Assembly (NCBI GenBank): GCA_030447785.1
Contig: JAUJOF010000021.1
Coordinates: forward strand, 1 to 39,454
Origin: Solirubrobacteraceae bacterium
GTDB taxonomy: Bacteria > Actinomycetota > Thermoleophilia > Solirubrobacterales > Solirubrobacteraceae
Direction of reading: 5' to 3'
Length of the DNA: 39,454 nt
In this document: positions 14,455-25,707 of the stretch, one piece after another
Layout: the number at the start of each line of letters is the position of its first letter
Numbering within the stretch: the stretch's first letter is position 1
The notes under the pieces: model-generated
Seen by the model: the letters and a program-made list of their open reading frames with translations, nothing else
The model's database searches: none
Told to the model about the DNA's origin: nothing
Position numbers and translations under genes: made by a program

Positions 14455-16707
14455 CTAGGCGAGGACGCGCTCGACCTGTCGTGTCTCGAAGACCTCCAGG
14501 GCGTCGCCCTCCTTGATGTCCTGGAAGTTACGCAGCACGATCCCGCACTCATAGCCGGCGGTGACCTCGCGCACGTCCTCGTTGAACCGTCGCAGCGACT
14601 CGATCTGGCCCTCGTAGATGATCGTGCCGTCGCGCACCAGGCGTGCGCGCGCGCCGCGGGTCACGCGCCCGTCGGTCACGTAGGAGCCGGCGATGACGCC
14701 GATGCGCGACGCGCGGAAGGTGGCGCGCACCTCGACCGTGCCCAGGGGCTCCTCGACCTCCTCGGGCTCGAGCAGGCCCTGCATGGCGGCGCGTAACTCA
14801 TCCAGGGCCTTGTAGATGACCGAGTAGGTGCGGATCTCGACGCCCTCGCGCTCGGCGATCGCGCGCGCGTCGCCCACCGGGCGGACGTTGAAGCCGATGA
14901 TGACGGCCTGCGACGCGGCGGCCAGCATCACGTCGGACTCGTTGATCCCGCCCACGCCGCTGCGGATGATGTTGACGGCGACCTGGTCCTGGGGCAGCTT
15001 GGCGACCTCGTCCTCCAGTGCCTCGGCCGAGCCGGCCACGTCGGCCTTGACCAGGAGCGCGAGCTCCTTTATCTCGCCGGCCTGCGCGCGCTTGAAGACG
15101 TCCTCGAGCGACAACTTCCGTCCCGAGCGGCGCGCCTGCTGCTCCTGCTTGAGGCGCAGGGAGCGCTCCTCGGCCAGCTGGCGCGCGCGCCGATCGTTCT
15201 CGACCACGCGCACGGTCTCGCCGGCCTCGGGCACGCCGTCGAAGCCCAGCACCTCGACCGGGTCGCCGGGCGCCGCCTCGGTGACACGGGCCCCGGTGAA
15301 GTCGTGCATCGCGCGCACGCGGCCCCAGTGGGAGCCCGCGGCCAGCGCATCACCGACCGTCAGCGTGCCGCGCTGGATGAGCAGCGTCACGACGGGCCCG
15401 CGGCCGGGATCGAGCTTGGACTCGACGACCACTCCCGAGGCCTCGGTCCGGGGATTCGCCCTGTAGTCCTCCAGCTCGGCGACGACCTGAATGGTCTCCA
15501 GAAGGTCGTCCAGGCCCTGCCTGGTGCGCGCGGAGACGTCGACGAACTCGGTGTCCCCGCCCCACTCGGCCGGCTGCAGCGCGCGCTGGGTCATCTCCGT
15601 GCGCACGCGGGTGAGGTCGGCGCCCTCCTTGTCGATCTTGTTGACCGCGACGATCATCGGTACCCCGGCCGCCTTGGCGTGGTCGATCGCCTCGTCGGTC
15701 TGGGGCTTCACCCCGTCGTCGGCGGCCACCACGATCACCACGATGTCGGTGACCTGCGCGCCGCGGGCGCGCATGGCCGTGAAGGCCTGGTGACCCGGTG
15801 TGTCCAGGAAGGTGACGAGCTTGTCGTTGTGGTGCACCTGGTAGGCGCCGATGTGCTGGGTGATGCCGCCAGCCTCGCCTTCGGCCACCTCGGTCTCGCG
15901 GATGGCGTCCAGCAGCGACGTCTTGCCGTGGTCGACGTGGCCCATGACGGTCACCACGGGGGGACGCGGCGCCAGGTCCTCGTCGGCGTCGTCGTAGGCG
16001 GGCTCGGGCTCGATCTCCTCGGCGGCGTGGACGATCTCCACCTGGCGGCCGAACTCCTCGGCCAGAACGCCGATGGCGTCATCGGACAACGTCTGGGTCA
16101 GCGTGGCCATCTGGCCCATGGTCATGAGCTTCTTGATGACCTCCGGGACGGCGACGCCGAAGTACTCGGCCACGTCCTTGACCGTCGACCCTGAGTTGAT
16201 GCGCACCAGGTCGGTGGCCGACTGGGCCGCGGTGTCCAGCGGAGCGATCGTGTCGTTGTAGGTGCCCCGCCGGCGCCGGCCGCGGCGCTGGCGGCGCGGC
16301 GGGCCCTGGGGCGGGCCGCCGCCGGGGCCGCCCGCGCGACGGGAGGCCTGGGAGTCGATCACCACGCGCCGGCGACCGCCGGGGCCGGCGCCGGGTGCGC
16401 GCTCGCCGCGCAGGTCGCCGCGATTGGGGCGCGACTGGCGGCCCTTGCGCTCGCCCTGGGCGCTGTCGCCCTGCCCGTTGTTGGCCTGCGCCTGCTGGGC
16501 CTGGCGGGCGGCCTGGGCCTCGCGCGCGGCCTGGCGGGCGGCCTCGGCGTCGCGCCCGCCGTTGCGCAGGGCGGCGTCGGCCTCCTTGGCGTCGACGGCC
16601 GAGGCCGAGGCCTTGACCTCGATGCCTGCCGCCTTCAGCTTGGTCATGACCTCGGAGGAGGACATGTCGTACTCGCGGGCGAGTTCGTGGACGCGCTTCT
16701 TGGCCAT
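14455..16707 (-). CDS. infB: Translation initiation factor IF-2
   Basis: 750 residues. The N-terminal IF2_N domain is seen in [20 protein letters not shown]. It is followed by an Ala/Gln-rich and then a Gly/Arg-rich linker. The GTPase domain from about residue 250 has [16 protein letters not shown], the [12 protein letters not shown] switch, DTPGHQAF and NKID. Domains II-IV follow, with [15 protein letters not shown] in domain III. IF-2 brings fMet-tRNA to the 30S subunit and drives subunit joining. The conserved downstream partners are rbfA, nrnA and truB. Confidence 0.97.
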   Translation of the reverse strand: MAKKRVHELAREYDMSSSEVMTKLKAAGIEVKASASAVDAKEADAALRNGGRDAEAARQAAREAQAARQAQQAQANNGQGDSAQGERKGRQSRPNRGDLRGERAPGAGPGGRRRVVIDSQASRRAGGPGGGPPQGPPRRQRRGRRRRGTYNDTIAPLDTAAQSATDLVRINSGSTVKDVAEYFGVAVPEVIKKLMTMGQMATLTQTLSDDAIGVLAEEFGRQVEIVHAAEEIEPEPAYDDADEDLAPRPPVVTVMGHVDHGKTSLLDAIRETEVAEGEAGGITQHIGAYQVHHNDKLVTFLDTPGHQAFTAMRARGAQVTDIVVIVVAADDGVKPQTDEAIDHAKAAGVPMIVAVNKIDKEGADLTRVRTEMTQRALQPAEWGGDTEFVDVSARTRQGLDDLLETIQVVAELEDYRANPRTEASGVVVESKLDPGRGPVVTLLIQRGTLTVGDALAAGSHWGRVRAMHDFTGARVTEAAPGDPVEVLGFDGVPEAGETVRVVENDRRARQLAEERSLRLKQEQQARRSGRKLSLEDVFKRAQAGEIKELALLVKADVAGSAEALEDEVAKLPQDQVAVNIIRSGVGGINESDVMLAAASQAVIIGFNVRPVGDARAIAEREGVEIRTYSVIYKALDELRAAMQGLLEPEEVEEPLGTVEVRATFRASRIGVIAGSYVTDGRVTRGARARLVRDGTIIYEGQIESLRRFNEDVREVTAGYECGIVLRNFQDIKEGDALEVFETRQVERVLA

Positions 16708-16719
16708 CTGGCGAGGAGT

Positions 16720-16929
16720 TTAGGAGAGATCCAGGTCCGAGATGGTCACGGTTCGGCGGAAGGCACGCTGGTACGCGCGCCGACGTACCGCCTCGACATG
16801 GCAGGCCGGCCCGCAGACGTAGGCGCCCCGCCCGGGCCTGGTGGCCGCGGGATCGAGAACGACCTCGCCGCCGGAGTCGGCGGCGAGGCGATGCAGCTCG
16901 TGCTTGGGCGCCACGCGGCGGCAGGCCAC
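16720..16929 (-). CDS. ylxR: YlxR-family (DUF448) RNA-binding protein, start uncertain
   Basis: The body ACRRVAPKHELHRLAADSGG, then GRGAYVCGPACHVEAV, is clearly YlxR, a small RNA-binding fold found between nusA and infB. The family normally begins with an RxCxxCR motif. The GTG at 16929 would start inside it, whereas the codons just upstream read HRRC before VACRR, which completes the motif. No ATG, GTG or TTG lies further upstream in frame; the only start-like codon is a CTG at 16968, with GAGGAG before it. The true protein may therefore begin at that CTG. Confidence 0.85.
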   Translation of the reverse strand: MACRRVAPKHELHRLAADSGGEVVLDPAATRPGRGAYVCGPACHVEAVRRRAYQRAFRRTVTISDLDLS

Positions 16930-16972
16930 GCAGCGGCGGTGGGGCGTGTGGGCGCGGCGAGAGCCCAGAGCG

Positions 16973-18519
<1,547 letters not shown>

Positions 18520-18523
<4 letters not shown>

Positions 18524-18933
18524 TCCTCCATCAGGTTCGAACGGTGGATGTCGGCGTAGGGGATCGCCACCACGCCGCTGTCGGCGGCGATGGTCACCTC
18601 GTCGTCGGAGGCGCCCACCAGCTCACCGGTGAAGGAGCGCCGGCCGTGGTGTTCGTCGCGCACCCGCACGCGCGCGCGACGGCCGAGGTAGCGACGGAAG
18701 TGATCGGGCTTGGTCAGCGGGCGCTGGGTGCCCGGGCTGGAGACCTCCAGCGCGTGGCGCTCGCGGACCTCGGTGAGGTGGTGGGTGACGCGCTCGCACA
18801 GGCCGAGCGTGACGCCCTCGGGGTGGTCGATGAACAGTCGCACCGTGTCTCCGCCGACGACCTCGGCGAGCAGCACCTCGACCTCCGGCTCCACCTGCGC
18901 GAGGCGCGCCTCGATGTCGCTCTGGATGCTCAT
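18520..18933 (-). CDS. rimP: Ribosome maturation factor RimP
   Basis: 137 residues starting MSIQSDIEARLAQVEPEVEV. It contains the family segment LEVSSPGTQRPL followed by FRRYLGRRARVRV. RimP binds the 30S subunit and promotes late assembly around S12. It is somewhat short compared with the usual 150-200 residues, mainly in the N-terminal domain. The ribosome binding site GGAGGAG lies 11 nt before the ATG, directly after a terminator-like hairpin, so expression of the rimP-nusA-infB operon may be controlled there. Confidence 0.93.
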
Positions 18934-18953
18934 GTCTGTACTCGCTCCTCCAC

Positions 18954-19010
18954 AAAAAAACGTGGGCTATCGCCCACGTCGGTCCTGCAGCCGGTCCCCT
19001 GAGGGACCGG
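18954..19010 (-). promoter_or_regulatory. Tandem hairpins with U-tract in the rimP leader (possible attenuator)
   Basis: On the minus strand a first 8-bp hairpin (CCGGTCCC/GGGACCGG at 18991-19010) is followed by a second (CGTGGGC/GCCCACG at 18961-18978) and then seven Us (18954-18960). The second hairpin with the U run is a textbook intrinsic terminator. It ends about 20 nt before the rimP ATG, inside the leader. A further GGTCC at 18981-18985 (GGACC in the RNA) can compete for the first stem, giving a possible switch. Confidence 0.7.
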
Positions 19011-19039
19011 CACCGAGATGTCCTGCCAGGATAGCGCAT

Positions 19040-19411
19040 GTGCAGAGCCTCGCCGCGACCGTGGAGGGCTACCTGGCCGGGCTGGAAGCCGACTGGCGGC
19101 GCCTGGCCGAGCTCGAGTGGGGTCTGACCGTGGACGTGGCCGGCTGGCCCCTGCACGTCGGCTTGGCGGTGCGCGACGGGCTGCTGCGCGCCCAGGCCGA
19201 GGCCCTCGACGCCGACCAGCTGCGCGACCACGAGCTGCTGCACCGCAACCGCGGGATGGTTCTGGCCCGCTACACCCACGCCGGCGACGGGACCGTGTGG
19301 GTCGAGGCCGACCTGCCGCCCGCCGCGGGCGACGCGGAGTGGATCGACCGGCTGCTGGGCGCCGTGGTGGAGGCCGCGGGCGTGGCGCGGTTGCGCGCGT
19401 GGGCGGCGTAG
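19040..19411 (+). CDS. Hypothetical protein, YbjN-like in character
   Basis: 123 residues from the GTG at 19040, beginning VQSLAATVEGYLAGLEADW. The alternation of strands and helices, with WPLHVGLAVRDGLLRAQ, then LLHRNRGMVLARYTHAGDGTVWVEADLP, and a terminal amphipathic helix, resembles the YbjN/type III chaperone-like fold, but I cannot assign it with certainty. The gene is divergent from rimP with about 100 bases between starts, and convergent with the TPR gene. No signal or membrane segment is seen. Confidence 0.6.
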   Translation: MQSLAATVEGYLAGLEADWRRLAELEWGLTVDVAGWPLHVGLAVRDGLLRAQAEALDADQLRDHELLHRNRGMVLARYTHAGDGTVWVEADLPPAAGDAEWIDRLLGAVVEAAGVARLRAWAA

Positions 19412-19522
19412 CGGCGACGGGCCTCCTGGGCCCCAGCACGCGCCACGCCCGCCAGCGGCCAGCCGTGGCGATCTGACCGACGCGGGGAGCCCGACCGGCG
19501 CGTGCAGAGCGGCGAGCGGGGC

Positions 19523-19891
19523 TCAGGCGGCGCGCCGAGAGCGCTCGCGGTAGAGCGCGTAGTCCCGGCGGTCGGGACGCAGGTGGGCGGCTAGGGCGAA
19601 AGGCTTGCGCGCCTGCTGGTGGCGGCCGAGCTGCTGGAGGGAGCGGCCCAGGCAGAAGAGGGCGAAGTCGTTCGTGGGTGCGCGGTCGACGACGGCCTCG
19701 AACTCGGCCGCGGCCTGCTCGTAGCGCTGGGACTTGAACAGCGCGCGGCCGAGGGCCTCGCGGATGGAGGTCTTCTCGGGCTCGAGGTCACGCGCGCGTG
19801 ACAGTGGGACCGCAGCGGCGTGGAAGTCGCCGTCCTCGAGCAGGCGAGTGCCCTGCTGGAAGAGGTCGTAGACGCTGTCGCGGTCGTTCAT
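19523..19891 (-). CDS. Tetratricopeptide-repeat protein
   Basis: 122 residues from the ATG at 19891 (MNDRDSVYDLFQQG). Three TPR-like helical pairs are seen: the first around GTRLLEDGDFHAAAVPLSRA, the second around ALGRALFKSQRYEQAAAEFEAV, the third around CLGRSLQQLGRHQQARKPFALA. Such repeats form a protein-binding surface. No membrane or secretion signal is present. It is the last gene of a minus-strand set that begins with the MoxR-DUF58-transglutaminase group, 55 nt after the transglutaminase stop. Confidence 0.85.
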   Translation of the reverse strand: MNDRDSVYDLFQQGTRLLEDGDFHAAAVPLSRARDLEPEKTSIREALGRALFKSQRYEQAAAEFEAVVDRAPTNDFALFCLGRSLQQLGRHQQARKPFALAAHLRPDRRDYALYRERSRRAA

Positions 19892-19946
19892 CGCGGATGA
19901 GTGTACGCCCCGTCGCGGAGGGTCGAGGGGGCCGGTGGCCGTCCGC

Positions 19947-22427
19947 TCAGCGCCGGCGCGGGGGCAGCGCCCACCAACCCCGCAGGCGTGCCACAGGGCT
20001 CCGTCCCGCGCCCAGCTCGCGACGCAGCGCGCGGCGGTCGGCGGCGGTCGGGCCGGTGGCGGCATGCCCGTAGCGCCGGGCGGCCAGGCGCTGCACGTAG
20101 GCGGCGGCGGGCGTACCGGTCAGCGTGCGCTCGAGGGCGCTCAGCGTGGTCGCCGGCGCGGTGGAGCGGCCCGCCCGGCGCAGCGCACGCGCCAGCTCGG
20201 CGGTCAGCTCGACGTCGGCCTGCTCGACCGGCCCCCGCCGGCGGGCCACCACGACCCCTGCGAGCGCGCCCGCGAGGAGCGCGCCGCCCACCCCAAGCGC
20301 CGCGGGCGCCGCCCCGCCGCCTGCGCCGCCGGCATCCGCCTTGGGCCCGCGCCGCGGCCGCGCCGGCTGCGCCGGCTGGTCGGCGTCGGGCAACGAGGTC
20401 GAGGGACCGTCGTCCGCGCGGGCCGGGCTCTTCGGGTCCGCGACCACCTCCCGACCGCGCGCGGGCGCGGCGGCCGGCGTCGGGTCGAGCGTGACCCACC
20501 CGATCTGCGGGAACCAGGCCTCGACCCACGAGTGGGCGTCGACGTCGCGCACGACCCACTCGTCGCGCACGGGATCCCTGAGTGCGGCGGCGGCGCCCTC
20601 CCGCGCCGCCACCTGCGAGCGGGCCGGGGTCGCCGAGGGCGTCGGGTCGAACGTGACCCAGCCGTGCCCGTCGAACCAGACCTCCACCCAGGCGTGCGCG
20701 TCCGTGTCGCGCACCACCCAGGCGCCGCGCCGCTTGGAGTAGCCGCCCGGCGAGAAGCCGGCGGCCACGCGCGCCGGGACGCCGCCCATGCGCAGCAGCA
20801 GCGCCATCGCGCCCGAGAACTGCTGGCAGTAGCCCTCGCGGTCCTCGAACAGGAAGGCCTCCAGCGGGACGGGACGCTCCGGCGGCGTCTCGGTGTAGAC
20901 GAACCTCTCGGCGAACAGGCGCCGGATCGCGCGGACCATGGCGTAGGGCGTTTGCGCGCGCGCGCGTAGACGCTGGGCGAGGCGATAGGTGCGCTCGTAG
21001 GCGGAGTCCTCGAGCAGCTCATCGCCGCTCGCCACGCTGCCATCCGCGGCGATCGCCGCAGCGCCGTGGCGGTCCGTGGCCGTGGGCTCGCGCCCCCGGG
21101 CCTGCTGGCTCCACGTGGGAAAGGTGATCGTGGCGGTGCGCGCGGGAGCGACCTCCCCTGTGGCCCGATCCACCAGCCGCGGACCCCCCAGGCTCACGGG
21201 CAGGTCCATGGACCTCGGGCCGGAGAACACGGCGGGGTAGGCGCTCGACGCCTCCGCGAGCTCCTCGGGGTCGGGGTCGGGGACGTAGACCTCGGCGGTG
21301 TAGGTCTGGCCGGCACCCAGCGGACGCTGGGCGGTGCGAAACAGGCCGGGTCCCCAGGGCACCGGCTTGCGCGAGGGGCTCTGCGCGCGCAGCGCGGTGC
21401 CCGCGGTGATGAACAGGCTGGTCTGCAGGTCGCGCAGCGTGACGGCGATGCGCGAGCGCCACTGTGGCCGGACTCGGCCGGCGGGCAGCGCGCCGACGGG
21501 CAGGCGCTCGCGGGACTCGGTACGCCAGCGCAGCCCGTCGAAGGCGGTCAGGTCGACGGCCTTCCAGTACAGCTCGCGCTCGCTGCGGATGCGCAGCAGC
21601 TGACGGCCCTCGCGCGGCCAGTTCAGCGGGCCGTAGGAGTGGCTCCAGTCAAAGCGCGTGGTGGCACCCCCGGTCAGCGTGCTGGCGACCGCCTCGATGT
21701 CGACCACCGGTTCCTGGGCGTCCACGCCCGGCGCGACCAGCGCCGCGGCGGCCACGCCGGCTCCGACCAGCAGGCCGGCCGCCCGCGCCTGGCCGCGCTC
21801 GACGCGCTCGAGCCACAGACCGGCGGCCAGCAGCAAGGTGAAGACGATGCCCGCAAGCCAGGCGGAGCCGGGCGGAAGCTGCACCACCGGCACGGCGTAG
21901 AGGGCGCCCAGCGCGGTGAGGGACACGAGCGGCGAGGGCAGCGCTCCGTCGCGCCGGTGGCGGAAGGCGGCGCCGGCGGCCAGCACGGGCAGCGCGAGGC
22001 CGTCGGCCAGCAGCACGGCCTTGGTCCAGGGCTCGTCGCCCTCGTAGGGGATCGGGGCTCCGGCCACGGTGCCGACGCCCTGGGCGAGTCCGCCGAGTAG
22101 GGCGTCCCACGCGCCGGGCGCCAGCAGGCGGGGGGGCACCCCGGCAAGCAGAAGCAGCGCGGTGGCGGCGAGCGGTGCGACGACGAGGGCCACGAGGAGG
22201 CGTATCGCGGCGGGACGGCGGCGCACGGCGAGCAGCACCGCCCCGAGCGCCGCGGCGACGCCAACACCGCCCAGCATGGTGGCGGGCTGGGCGGGCGTGA
22301 CGAGCTGCGCCCAGTGCAGCGCCCCGAAGACGGCGAGTGCGAGGAGTGCGAAGGCCCGCGCGGCCACGCGCGGGGGCAGCGATCGGTGCTTGATGCCGGG
22401 GCGCTGGGCGCGTTGGCGCGCGCTCAC
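19947..22427 (-). CDS. Membrane transglutaminase-like protein (TgpA type) with duplicated His/Asp segment
   Basis: 826 residues. Several N-terminal membrane helices (roughly residues 20-230) are followed by an extracytoplasmic region and a transglutaminase core. The catalytic Cys is in REGYCQQFSGAM at about 530, His in DAHAWVEVW at about 576 and Asp in TFDPTP. The segment VVRDxDAHxWVE to DPTPxxxPAR then occurs a second time 54 residues later. A proline-rich linker, one further membrane helix and a DUF4129-like cytoplasmic tail follow. TgpA-type proteins form a conserved group with MoxR and DUF58 genes, as here. The GTG start overlaps the DUF58 stop (GTGA). Confidence 0.9.
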   Translation of the reverse strand: MSARQRAQRPGIKHRSLPPRVAARAFALLALAVFGALHWAQLVTPAQPATMLGGVGVAAALGAVLLAVRRRPAAIRLLVALVVAPLAATALLLLAGVPPRLLAPGAWDALLGGLAQGVGTVAGAPIPYEGDEPWTKAVLLADGLALPVLAAGAAFRHRRDGALPSPLVSLTALGALYAVPVVQLPPGSAWLAGIVFTLLLAAGLWLERVERGQARAAGLLVGAGVAAAALVAPGVDAQEPVVDIEAVASTLTGGATTRFDWSHSYGPLNWPREGRQLLRIRSERELYWKAVDLTAFDGLRWRTESRERLPVGALPAGRVRPQWRSRIAVTLRDLQTSLFITAGTALRAQSPSRKPVPWGPGLFRTAQRPLGAGQTYTAEVYVPDPDPEELAEASSAYPAVFSGPRSMDLPVSLGGPRLVDRATGEVAPARTATITFPTWSQQARGREPTATDRHGAAAIAADGSVASGDELLEDSAYERTYRLAQRLRARAQTPYAMVRAIRRLFAERFVYTETPPERPVPLEAFLFEDREGYCQQFSGAMALLLRMGGVPARVAAGFSPGGYSKRRGAWVVRDTDAHAWVEVWFDGHGWVTFDPTPSATPARSQVAAREGAAAALRDPVRDEWVVRDVDAHSWVEAWFPQIGWVTLDPTPAAAPARGREVVADPKSPARADDGPSTSLPDADQPAQPARPRRGPKADAGGAGGGAAPAALGVGGALLAGALAGVVVARRRGPVEQADVELTAELARALRRAGRSTAPATTLSALERTLTGTPAAAYVQRLAARRYGHAATGPTAADRRALRRELGAGRSPVARLRGWWALPPRRR
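20479..20727 (-). repeat. Tandem in-frame duplication inside the transglutaminase gene
   Basis: Two similar units begin at 20641 and 20479, exactly 162 nt (54 codons) apart. Each encodes a VVRDxDAHxWVE block followed by GWVTxDPTP. The DNA of the two units matches over about 87 nt with scattered differences, mostly conservative, so the duplication is not very recent. Confidence 0.75.
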
Positions 22428-23448
22428 CGCGCGGCCTTTGGTCGGCGCCCGGCCGCCCGGGTCGGGTGGACGGCGCCGCGGCGCGTCGCCGCGACGCCCG
22501 CCCGCGGGCGTCCGCCCGGGCCGACCACGGCCAGGCGCGCGTGGAGTGCCGGCCAGCGCTGCAGGGCGCCGTCGAGGTCGGCGGGCCGCCGGTCGCCGGG
22601 CAGCAGCACCGCGCAGCCGCCCCGGCGCGCGAGGGCCACCGCGAGCGAGGCGACGGCCCGGACCGCGGCGTCGAGGTTCTCCTCGGTGGGATCGCCCCCG
22701 CGTCGAGGAGCACGAGCGGGCGCGGGTCCCCCTCGGCCACCAGGCGGCGCTCCATCGGCTCGGCGCCCCGGGCGATGGCCGGCCAGAAGATCCGTGACGC
22801 CGGGGTGCCCTCGCGCAGCGTCGCCACGCCGTCGAGCTCGGTCTCCGCGGCGGCCCCCACGCGGACGCCGAGCGCCGGTCGCCCCTCTCCGGCGGCCCCG
22901 GCCGCGCGGATGGGGTGTACCGCCGGCAGCACGAGCAGCTCGTCGTCGCCGGTGGTGGCAGCGATCGCGGTGCGCGCGGCCACGCCGAGGGGATCGACGA
23001 TCTCCACGCGCGCGGGGGCCAACCGGCGGCGCCCGCGTCGCGTGAAGCAAAGCTCGGCGCGCACGCGCGCGGCGGCCCGTCCGGCGGGCAGCTCCAGCGG
23101 CTGGGGCAGGAGCGGATCGAGGACCCGGCCGGCGGGCAGCGGCAGGCGCCCGGCCCGGACGTCGAGCGCCACCACGAGCGCCTCGCCCTCCGTGACCCGG
23201 GGCGAGCTGAGCCTGCGGCGAACTTGCAGCTCGCGCGCCGAGAGGCGCACCCAGGCGACCGCCGAGACGGCCAGGAGGAGCAGCGTCAGCCCCGGAACAT
23301 AGAGCGGCTCGGCGTCGAAGAGGACCGCGGTGAGCAGGAGCAGCGCAGCGAGGGCGGCCACCGACAGCGCGCGCGCGGGGCGGGCCTCGCCCCCGGCCGC
23401 GCGAGGAGTCGCGTCACCTGCCGCGCGGAGGGCGTCGCGCTGCGTCAC
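22424..23448 (-). pseudogene. DUF58-family protein, apparent frameshift
   Basis: The first part, from the GTG at 23448, has two N-terminal membrane segments and the DUF58 pattern LREGTPASRIFWPAIAR up to LVVLD-like RPLVLLDA. The frame is then lost at a C5 run (22695-22699). The correct continuation DPTEENLDAAVRAVASLAVAL lies in another frame and ends at 22424, overlapping the transglutaminase start by GTGA. One added G/C in the run would restore a protein of about 340 residues. The 4-nt overlaps at both ends suggest the gene is, or was until recently, functional; a sequencing indel is likely. DUF58 proteins work with MoxR ATPases. Confidence 0.85.
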
Positions 23449-24413
23449 AGCGCCGCCGTCTGCGCGAGGGCCTCGCTGACGACCTGGCTGCCGTTGCTCT
23501 CGACGGCTTCGGGGGCGAGCACGATGCGGTGGCCGAGGACGGCCTCGGCCAGCGCCTGGACGTCGTCGGGCAGGGCGTGGTCGCGGCCCTCGAGCAGGGC
23601 GCGGGCCTTGGCCGCGCGCAGGAGCAAGAGCCCGGCGCGCGGCGAGGCGCCCAGCTCGACGCGCGGGTCCGCGCGCGTGTGCTGGAGCAGAGCGACGACG
23701 TAGCGGCGCAGAGGCTCGGCGGCGTGCACCCGCCGCGCGGCCTGCTGCACCTCGAGCACGGCGGCGGCGTCGGCGACCGGCTCGATCTCCTCGACGGGGT
23801 CACGGTCGGCGTGGGCGGCGAGCATCGCGGCCTCGGCGGCCGGCTGCGGATAGCCCAGCGACAGGCGGACCATGAAGCGGTCGACCTGCGCCTCGGGCAG
23901 CGGAAACGTTCCCTCGTACTCGACCGGGTTCTGGGTGGCTAGCACGAGGAATGGGCGGGCCAGCTCGTGGGTGTGCACGTCGACGGTGACCCGGCGCTCC
24001 TGCATGCACTCCAGCAGCCCCGACTGCGTCTTGGGCGACGCCCGGTTGATCTCGTCGACGAGGACCACGTTGGCGAAGACCGGCCCCGGGCGAAACTCGA
24101 AGCGCCCCTCGCGCTGGTCGAAGACGTTGGTGCCCACGACGTCGGAGGGCAGGAGGTCGGCCGTGCCCTGGACGCGCGCGAACTGGAGGTCGAGCGTGCG
24201 CGCGAGGGCGCGCGCGAGGGTCGTCTTGCCCACCCCGGGCAGGTCCTCGATGAGAGCATGTCCCTCGGCGACCAGCGCGTGCAGCAGATGGGCCAGGACC
24301 CGGTCGTCGACCTCGACCGCGGCCCGCACGCCGGCGGTCAGCCGCGCGGCGAGCCGGGTGGCGGCCTCCACCTCGGCGGGATGGACGCGCTCGGCGGCCC
24401 CCGGGGGCTCCAT
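23445..24413 (-). CDS. MoxR-family AAA+ ATPase
   Basis: 322 residues. Walker A is EDLPGVGKTTLARAL, Walker B is VVLVDEINRA, and sensor 1 is LATQNPVEYEGTFPLPEAQ. The C-terminal AAA_lid_2-type domain has ASPRAGLLLLRAAKA. MoxR ATPases act as chaperone-like factors for the maturation of DUF58/VWA and membrane partners, here encoded just downstream. It overlaps coaBC by one base (TGATG) and DUF58 by four. Confidence 0.95.
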   Translation of the reverse strand: MEPPGAAERVHPAEVEAATRLAARLTAGVRAAVEVDDRVLAHLLHALVAEGHALIEDLPGVGKTTLARALARTLDLQFARVQGTADLLPSDVVGTNVFDQREGRFEFRPGPVFANVVLVDEINRASPKTQSGLLECMQERRVTVDVHTHELARPFLVLATQNPVEYEGTFPLPEAQVDRFMVRLSLGYPQPAAEAAMLAAHADRDPVEEIEPVADAAAVLEVQQAARRVHAAEPLRRYVVALLQHTRADPRVELGASPRAGLLLLRAAKARALLEGRDHALPDDVQALAEAVLGHRIVLAPEAVESNGSQVVSEALAQTAAL

Positions 24414-25686
24414 CAGGCGGGCCGTTCCTGCCCCGTGCGCAGGCGTGCGACGGCGTCGAGCAGCGCCCCGGCCACCGCCTCCTTGGCCGCCCGGGGCACC
24501 TCGTGCTCCCCGTCGGCGGTGACGACCGTGACCGCGTTCACGGGCGCGTCGAAGCCGATGCCCGCCTGCGAGACGTCGTTGAGCATCACCGCGTCGAGGC
24601 CTTTGCGCTCCAGCTTCTCGCGCGCGAAGGCCAGGGCCCCCTCGCCGTGCTCGGCGGCGAAGCCCACCAGGGTCTGTCCCGCGCGGCGGCGGGCCGAGAG
24701 GTCGGCGAGCACGTCGGCGGTCGGTTCGAGGCGCAGGGCCAGCTCGTCGCGTCCGGCCTTCTTGACCTTGCCCTCCAGCGCCTCGACCGGGCGGAAGTCG
24801 GCCACCGCGGCGGCCATGAGCAGGACGTCACAGCGCGGGAAGGCCTCGAGACACGCATCGTGCAGCTCGGCGGCGGTCGACACGTCGACGTAGCGCACGC
24901 GCGAGTCTCGCTCCAGGCCGACGTTGGCCGCCACGCACGTCACGCTCGCCCCGCGGTCGGCCGCCGCCCGGGCGAGCGCCAAGCCCATCCGCCCCGAGGA
25001 GCGGTTGCCCACGTAGCGCACCGCGTCGATCGGCTCGCGGGTGCCCCCGGCGCTGACGAGCACGTGCAGGCCGAGGAGGTGGGGGCCGGGCGCCAGGACC
25101 TCCTCGACGGCGGCCAGCACCGCCGGCGGCTCGGGCAGGCGACCGGCGCCGGCCTCTCCCTTGGAGGCCAGCCGGCCGGTGCCGGGCTCGAGCACGGTGG
25201 TGCCTCTCTCGCGCAACGTGGCCACGTTGGCGCGCGTCGCGGGATGCTCCCACATCGCGTCGTTCATCGCGGGCGCCACCACCAGCGGGCAGCGGGCCGC
25301 CAGCGCGGCGCTGGTCAGCAGGTTGTCGGCCAGCCCGCCGGCGAGCTTGGCCAGCGTGTTGGCCGAGGCCGGCGCGATCAGGAGCACGTCGGCGTTGCGC
25401 ACCAGCTCGAGGTGGCTGAGCGGGTCGTGGGACCCACCGGCTTCGCCGGCGTGTGCCCCGGCGGCGCCTGGTCGGGAAAGGCGCCGCGTGCCGGGTCGCG
25501 CTCGAACTCGTCGACCAGCACCGGCGCACCGGTCAGCGCCGCGAAGGAGGGCGCGCCCACGAAGCGCTGGGCGGTGGGCGTCTGCACCACCCGCACCGTG
25601 TGCCCGGCCGCGGTAGCCAGGCGCACCACCTCGAGCGCCTTGTAGGCGGCGATCCCGCCGCTGACGCCGAGCAGGATCCGGGCCAT
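24413..25686 (-). pseudogene. coaBC: Phosphopantothenoylcysteine decarboxylase/phosphopantothenate-cysteine ligase, apparent frameshift
   Basis: CoaBC performs two steps of coenzyme A synthesis. The N-terminal flavoprotein part starts MARILLGVSGGIAAYKALEVV and is in one frame to about 25435. The rest (SHLELVRNADVLLIAPASANTLAKL, the PAMN motif, then the ligase part with VSAGGTREPIDAVRYVGNRSSG) is in another. The break lies at the edge of a palindromic GC element (25429-25458) that looks inserted: without it the protein would read as in other CoaBC. One missing base would restore the frame. The gene should be essential, so a sequencing error is likely. It lies downstream of rpoZ, as is usual in Actinomycetota. 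Confidence 0.9.
25429..25458. repeat. Palindromic element inside coaBC
   Basis: CCGGC-TTC-GCCGG at 25437-25449 lies within GGGACCC on the left and GTGCCCC on the right. The ends resemble those of the REP-like element at 10024. The corresponding residues (about HTPAKPVG) are extra compared with the usual CoaBC pattern, which suggests insertion into the gene. Confidence 0.45.
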
Positions 25687-25707
25687 CGAGCGGGCGCTCG
25701 GCGCGGA

